Source: Nitzschia sp. pyKryTriq1 (lineage: Eukaryota; Bacillariophyta; Bacillariophyceae; Bacillariales; Bacillariaceae). Taken from it: a DNA stretch of 64,000 bases. The stretch's first letter is position 1; the number at the start of each line of letters is the position of its first letter. The translations under genes and the position numbers were made by a program. Under the pieces are notes generated by a model. The model had not been told where the DNA came from and searched no databases. It saw nothing but the letters and a program-made list of their open reading frames with translations. The DNA is taken from assembly GCA_956465555.1 (NCBI GenBank), contig OY101129.1:744001-808000 (forward strand), in the 5' to 3' direction. This document shows, one piece after another, positions 59,735-64,000 of the stretch.

Positions 59735-61423
59735 ATGAACGGGTCGTCTTCTTCTTCCTCCTCGGATGTCAAGGAGGACGCTACCGAAAGTGGCAGGGTC
59801 GTTCCTACTTCGCCACAATGGATACATAGGAGTTCACCCATGGCGCTGTACAGTAACGGTAGTGCCAGCAGCAACAACAACAACAACAGCAGCAGCAGTC
59901 GGAAGGGAAACCAGACGACGCCTGCCAGCACGAGTACCAGCACCAGTGCCGAGCTCGACGAAAGCGTCGAAGCCGATCATGGTACGAGTACTGCAGAATA
60001 TCCTCCCAGCCCTGTCGTCGTGTCTCGAGATCAAATGCTGCTGTTAATAGAGAATGCCGAGATAACAAGGCAGCTGGCTTCCGTGCGAGGACAACGAGAT
60101 ACCGTCCAACGAGAGCTAGTAGATACCCAAGATGAGCTCCAAACAACCCGTCGTAGTCTGCAAAGTCAGATTACAAGTCTCCAATCCGAGTTATCAGCGT
60201 TAAAGAAGATCAGGGATGCGCCATCGCCGCAAGCATCTACTCCTAAAACGATGTCACCAGATACTATTTGTACAGCTACCCAAGAGACACAACAGCTCAG
60301 GGAAAAGTTGGCGTCCAGCATCGAGAAGGAGGCCCAGCTGGAGAATGAGCTTTTTGAGGCTAGAAAACAAGCTGACGCTGCTCGTGAACAACTGAAGGAG
60401 TCGCAACGGGAACTCAAGGAAACAATGCAGTCGAGTATTGAGAGGGAAGCAGAGCTAGAGCATGAGCTTCTCGATGCTAGAGAAAAGGCTGTGACTACGC
60501 ACGAGAAACTCGAAGAGTCGCAGCGGCAGCTCGACCATTTGAGTATGGAAGTCGAAGTTTCCGAGTCTGCGCAAACCCCTGATTCTCAGGTTGCTCTGTT
60601 GCATACGCAACGGTCAGATTTATATCAGCGCGTGAAGAAATTGTTAGACATTAATGCAAGGTTTCGGGCGAGTTCGGTGAACTTGCGGAGGAAGATTCGA
60701 CAACGCGACATTATTCTCGATGCTTTGAAGCAGGCATACACAGAAGTCAAAAGTGAGAGTAAAATGAACGAAGTGATGTTCGAGCGCCAGATCCTCGAAT
60801 GGCGGAAACGATCTATGAGCTTGGAGCAAGAGCTACGGGAATGTAAACAAACACTTGCTGCTGGCACAAACAAACGATCGGTGAGAATTCACCACGCTCG
60901 ACTGATCGAGCAAATTGAAGAGTTGAAAAGTGAAAATGAAGTTTTGATTGTGCAACAAAAGCGACGACAGGAGGATTGGGACCAACAAAAGGGACTGCTC
61001 AAGCGCAATATTAGCTCGCTCGAAAGTAAGCTCCGGGCCATCGACGAGACCAGCAGACTGGACACTGGCAAACCAGATCAGCCTTCCCCAGCATCTGCGG
61101 TTGGCAAAAGTATCAGGTCTTGCGATGAGACGGTCGAAATCACCCACACCATGTCCATGTTGACCGACGACTCTCCAAGAAAAGAAGAACAGTCTATTTC
61201 CCTTGGGCGTCGTGAAAGTCTCAAAACTGGAGGGTTTACCTTTTCAACTTTACAGGACCAGATTCGTTTGCTGGAAACTCAACTCAAAGAAAAAGGGATC
61301 AGGGAAATCGCTTTGATGGAGCAAGTGGCCGAACTCGGCCAAACTGCCCAGAAAGCCCAGCGAGATGCAAAGGATGCTGAAGAACGCGTGGAACTACTCC
61401 AGACCTACTTGGATATAAAATAG
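59735..61423 (+). CDS. Coiled-coil protein of unknown function
   Basis: 562 residues from the ATG in GACAATGAACGG (upstream in-frame sequence has no ATG). Residues 1-90 are Ser/Asn/Thr-rich. Coiled coil runs from about 105-160 (LLIENAEITRQLASVRGQRDTVQREL) and 190-260, where KEAQLENELFEARKQADAA and REAELEHELLDAREKAVTT form an imperfect tandem repeat. It continues at about 290-460 and at the end (KAQRDAKDAEERVELLQTYL). The GFTFSTLQDQIRLLETQLKEKG segment near 500 is a short conserved-looking element. Such proteins are often cytoskeletal or trafficking scaffolds, but nothing here specifies which. It ends 65 bp from the convergent TPR gene. Confidence 0.68.
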   Translation: MNGSSSSSSSDVKEDATESGRVVPTSPQWIHRSSPMALYSNGSASSNNNNNSSSSRKGNQTTPASTSTSTSAELDESVEADHGTSTAEYPPSPVVVSRDQMLLLIENAEITRQLASVRGQRDTVQRELVDTQDELQTTRRSLQSQITSLQSELSALKKIRDAPSPQASTPKTMSPDTICTATQETQQLREKLASSIEKEAQLENELFEARKQADAAREQLKESQRELKETMQSSIEREAELEHELLDAREKAVTTHEKLEESQRQLDHLSMEVEVSESAQTPDSQVALLHTQRSDLYQRVKKLLDINARFRASSVNLRRKIRQRDIILDALKQAYTEVKSESKMNEVMFERQILEWRKRSMSLEQELRECKQTLAAGTNKRSVRIHHARLIEQIEELKSENEVLIVQQKRRQEDWDQQKGLLKRNISSLESKLRAIDETSRLDTGKPDQPSPASAVGKSIRSCDETVEITHTMSMLTDDSPRKEEQSISLGRRESLKTGGFTFSTLQDQIRLLETQLKEKGIREIALMEQVAELGQTAQKAQRDAKDAEERVELLQTYLDIK

Positions 61424-61488
61424 TTACAGTGTTAGGGGAACGGCATCGCGTCGGCTTGCCTTGGAATACTAGTCGCTCCCAGCTTCAT

Positions 61489-63495
61489 TCAAGCTGCACA
61501 TTCCCGAATACTTGCTGCCGCCATTTCGGTGTTTGGATGGTCAGCTCCCAAAGCTGCTTGCCAAATATTGTGCGCTTGATCAAATGCTTCCTTTGCATTG
61601 CTCAGATCTCCTTTTGATTTCCAGACGAGGCCCACATTGAAATGGCATGATCCGGTGTGAGGATGTTGTGGTCCCAAGGTAGCCGCAAAGATTTTTGCGG
61701 CGGATTGGTAGGCCGTCAACGCATTGTCGGCCTGACCTTGCTGACTCCACAAGAGACCCATGTTGTTGAAAGAACTAGCAACTTCTGGATGTTGCGACCC
61801 GAGCGCCTTTTCGATCAACGCATGGGCTGTCTGGTATTCGATCATCGCTTCATCGAATCGGTTGAGGCTTTTGAGGACGTTTCCGATACTTCCAATGGTT
61901 GTAGCCACAATGGGGTGGTCTGGTCCAAAAGCCCTGACCAAAATTTCGCGACCCTTTAGATGGCATTCCAAACTTTCCTCAAACTGTCCCATTTGATACA
62001 AGGCCAATCCGACATTGTTGTGCGCTGCGGCGACGTCGGGATGGTCGGGATTGGCAACTTGTAAGATCGCCAGAGCTTTCCGGTATTGTTCCAAGGCGAC
62101 GGTGAAATTTTGCTTCTGATAATGGATTGCGCCCAAGTTGTTGTACCCTGCTGCCGTAATCGGTGACTCCTTGCCGTAAAGCTGCTCTTGCAGTTGCAAA
62201 GCGGACTGATATTGTTGCAGGGCACCATCAAAGTTTCCCATTTCCGACCACAGCTGGCCCAACGCATAATGAGTAGCAGCCACATCGGCTGCAGAAGATC
62301 TCAAGGAATCCACATGATTGTTTTTGGCGACATCTCGCTGCAACTCCAGCCGACTCTGCAGTGCCCTTTGCAAATGCTCATTGGCTTGGTCATACTCCCG
62401 AAGATGCTTGAGTGCCACTCCCAAATTGTGATGCGTTCCCGCTGTGTCGACATTTTGTTCGCCGCTGATTTCTAGATTCATATCCAAGGCCTTTTGATAG
62501 CTTTCCTTGGCATCCGGATAATTTCCCATCTGGTACTGAATGGCTCCAATATTGTTGTATCCCGAGGCAATCATGGGGTGCTGAGCATTATTTTCTCCCA
62601 GGTCTTTGATTTGCAATTCCAAAGCGGCTTGCATATGTTCCAACGCCTTGGGAAGATCCCCCGTCTGCTTGTATATGGCTCCCAAATGGATATGCGAGGC
62701 GGCAATATGCGGATGAGTTTCTCCATAGGCCTCTTGGCGCAACTTTAAGGATTGTTGCAATTGTGCGAGTGATCCATCCAAATCTCCCAAATTGTAAAGC
62801 AACACACCCCAATCGGTCCTCGTTTGCGCTTGCTCTCCCTTTGCTTGTTGTTTTTCTTGTTGCAAGTCGACAATTCGTTCATACAGAGCTAAAGACTTGG
62901 GAAGGACCGTCAACCATTGCTCTCGAATACACTTGACAAGTTGTTGTAATCGAAAGACGTCGTCCAGTTTCAAATACTCTTGTAAAAAGTCGTGTTGGAC
63001 GGCTCCCTTGTTCGCTGCCAAATGCGCTCTCCATGCTTGTTGATCTTCTTGTAGAAACTCATGATCCAATTCCAGCAGCGCATCACCAATTTGAATCGTA
63101 TCCGAGGGGGATGCATACCATTGAGTAATGCGACCCGTTTGTGGTGCGGGGACTTCAAATTGTTCGCCTGTTTTGTTGTTGTTGTTGCTGTTGCTGATAT
63201 CGTCATCCTTTAGGGGTTCGACGAGAGCAATAATATCTCCTTGTTGGACCGTGGAACCAACTGGCATGATTTGACGTACAATACCGCCATTCGTAGTAGA
63301 ATTAGAAGCACCACCCAGAGACAAGAGTTCCACCTTGGCCTGAACGACAAGAGTCGGTGTGGCGAGCGCCGAAAAGTGTCGGATGGAGGATGGGCGAAGC
63401 GATGACGACGACAACGACGACGGCGACCAATAGCCGAGCGAACGTCTTCCCGCAGTGCCGGCAATCGAATCCACCAAAGTCTTGGACCACTTCAT
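61489..63495 (-). CDS. Lipoyl/biotinyl-domain plus TPR (kinesin-light-chain type) fusion protein
   Basis: A single-exon gene of 668 residues. Residues 1-45 are Ser/Arg-rich without acids (RRSLGYWSPSSLSSSSLRPS), suiting a mitochondrial presequence. Residues about 47-145 form a lipoyl-type beta-barrel: GGIVRQIMPVGSTVQQGDII, ALVEPLKDDD, an Asn-rich insert, FEVPAPQTGRITQWY and GDALLELD. Lys96 (EPLK) stands where the lipoyl Lys (E-T/S-D-K) sits in 2-oxoacid dehydrogenase E2. Residues about 225-660 hold ten or so TPRs of about 42 residues with the kinesin-light-chain cadence (HPHIAASHIHLGAIYKQTGD, HPMIASGYNNIGAIQYQMGN, DHPDVAAAHNNVGLALYQMG). No E2 catalytic or E1-binding domain is present. Function is unknown. 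Confidence 0.8.
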   Translation of the reverse strand: MKWSKTLVDSIAGTAGRRSLGYWSPSSLSSSSLRPSSIRHFSALATPTLVVQAKVELLSLGGASNSTTNGGIVRQIMPVGSTVQQGDIIALVEPLKDDDISNSNNNNKTGEQFEVPAPQTGRITQWYASPSDTIQIGDALLELDHEFLQEDQQAWRAHLAANKGAVQHDFLQEYLKLDDVFRLQQLVKCIREQWLTVLPKSLALYERIVDLQQEKQQAKGEQAQTRTDWGVLLYNLGDLDGSLAQLQQSLKLRQEAYGETHPHIAASHIHLGAIYKQTGDLPKALEHMQAALELQIKDLGENNAQHPMIASGYNNIGAIQYQMGNYPDAKESYQKALDMNLEISGEQNVDTAGTHHNLGVALKHLREYDQANEHLQRALQSRLELQRDVAKNNHVDSLRSSAADVAATHYALGQLWSEMGNFDGALQQYQSALQLQEQLYGKESPITAAGYNNLGAIHYQKQNFTVALEQYRKALAILQVANPDHPDVAAAHNNVGLALYQMGQFEESLECHLKGREILVRAFGPDHPIVATTIGSIGNVLKSLNRFDEAMIEYQTAHALIEKALGSQHPEVASSFNNMGLLWSQQGQADNALTAYQSAAKIFAATLGPQHPHTGSCHFNVGLVWKSKGDLSNAKEAFDQAHNIWQAALGADHPNTEMAAASIRECAA

Positions 63496-64000
63496 ATTAT
63501 ATTATATTATTATTGCGATGCTTAAAATAGGATTGGGAGAGGATCGGGATACTGGTGAGAAGTTGTCACTCCAACTAGAAGGTGCACAACTGCACAATCA
63601 ACAACAACAACAATATAAGGAATTAAGCTTGTGGTCGGTGGTCGGTCGTTGGGCTTATTTGGCGGGTCGTTGCGTTTTGGTTGTTTTGGATCCTTCGCCC
63701 TTTTCTTCTTCGTTTTCATTTTTTGGCAGAGCAGCTGGCAGGTCAAACGGCGAACGAGGCCAAGAGCCAATCAAAACTGATTATTCACATTGAGAAGTCG
63801 AACTAATCCATTTTTGTGGTTCCACGTGGCGGATGGAGCAAAGGCCAGCAATAAGCGCTGGCGAGAAAAACCAACCCTGCATGCGCTAGCTTCGCATTGC
63901 CGGACTTTTTTACACGGCAAAATGCGAACAATCTCAACATTTTAGTCGAATTGCCACGACCAATTTTCAATTTCACACCAACTGTACTGATGACTTTTGC
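63496..64000. promoter_or_regulatory. Upstream region of the lipoyl-TPR gene to window edge
   Basis: About 505 bp. An ATTAT repeat (about 63496-63510) directly precedes the start, and a CAACAACAA run is at 63600-63611. No gene is supported on either strand; the next gene lies outside the window. Confidence 0.45.

Overview
The window is nuclear DNA from a photosynthetic stramenopile, most likely a raphid pennate diatom. Several proteins start with a signal peptide whose cleavage site carries the ...A(F)A-Phe... motif of diatom complex-plastid presequences: ALAFAP in the ADCK kinase, ASAFSA in the CP12 protein, VSAFQS in the carrier fusion. Other signs are a CP12-type Calvin-cycle regulator, short GT-AG introns (74 to 267 bp), Ser/Asp-rich low-complexity stretches, CAT/GAT microsatellites, and unknown membrane proteins of a diatom-like style. 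I see no transposon, retroelement, virus-like element or CRISPR array. The species was not determined; this rests on reading the translated frames and splice signals only.

Layout. 1-6.0 kb (all +): chromate transporter (cut by the left edge), ESCRT-III CHMP7, membrane-anchored propeller-like protein. 6-13.4 kb: CP12 tandem protein (-), VOC/glyoxalase-fold protein (+), SRP72 (-), PiT phosphate transporter with a 25-nt microexon (+). 13.7-24.1 kb: Golgi-type membrane protein (-), Sec14/CRAL-TRIO (-), a doubtful hypothetical (+), a 4-TM protein with a long Ser/Thr-rich N-terminus (+), a TTL-fold ligase with a signal sequence (-), a three-exon NDUFA4/MLRQ-like protein (+). 24.7-36.4 kb (all -): a phosphate-carrier-like protein behind a roughly 700-residue plastid-targeted extension, one continuous gene model joining an XRN 5'-3' exoribonuclease to proteasome subunit beta5, a 4-TM protein, and a protein with TGK-Y-FGD repeats. 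37.5-47.7 kb: HEATR3/Syo1-like (+), Tim8/13-like small TIM (-), small signal-anchored protein (+), SdhB (-), CobW GTPase (+), GT49 glycosyltransferase (+), UBA-like protein with a signal peptide (+). 47.7-49.7 kb is nearly empty. 49.7-64 kb: unknown 629-aa protein (-), succinate/fumarate-type carrier (+), two identical tRNA-Gly(GCC) genes (-), plastid ADCK kinase (+), Golgi sulfotransferase (-), coiled-coil protein (+), and a lipoyl-domain/TPR fusion (-).

The genes are mostly housekeeping and do not form one pathway. Loose themes are phosphate handling (PiT plus the PiC-like carrier), mitochondria (SdhB, small TIM, NDUFA4-like, Sfc1-type carrier, lipoyl-TPR), plastid (CP12, ADCK, carrier fusion) and secretory glycosylation/sulfation. 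Orientation tends to alternate: convergent 3' ends lie 65 to 560 bp apart and divergent starts lie about 0.55 to 1.2 kb apart. Those longer spacers are repeatedly rich in GTAC and ACCGGT palindromes.

The strongest oddity is the XRN-beta5 fusion. Next are the lipoyl-TPR fusion, the PiC-like protein with a Tat-like motif and GSGY repeats, the small TIM that lacks exactly the outer disulfide pair, and the CP12 tandem.
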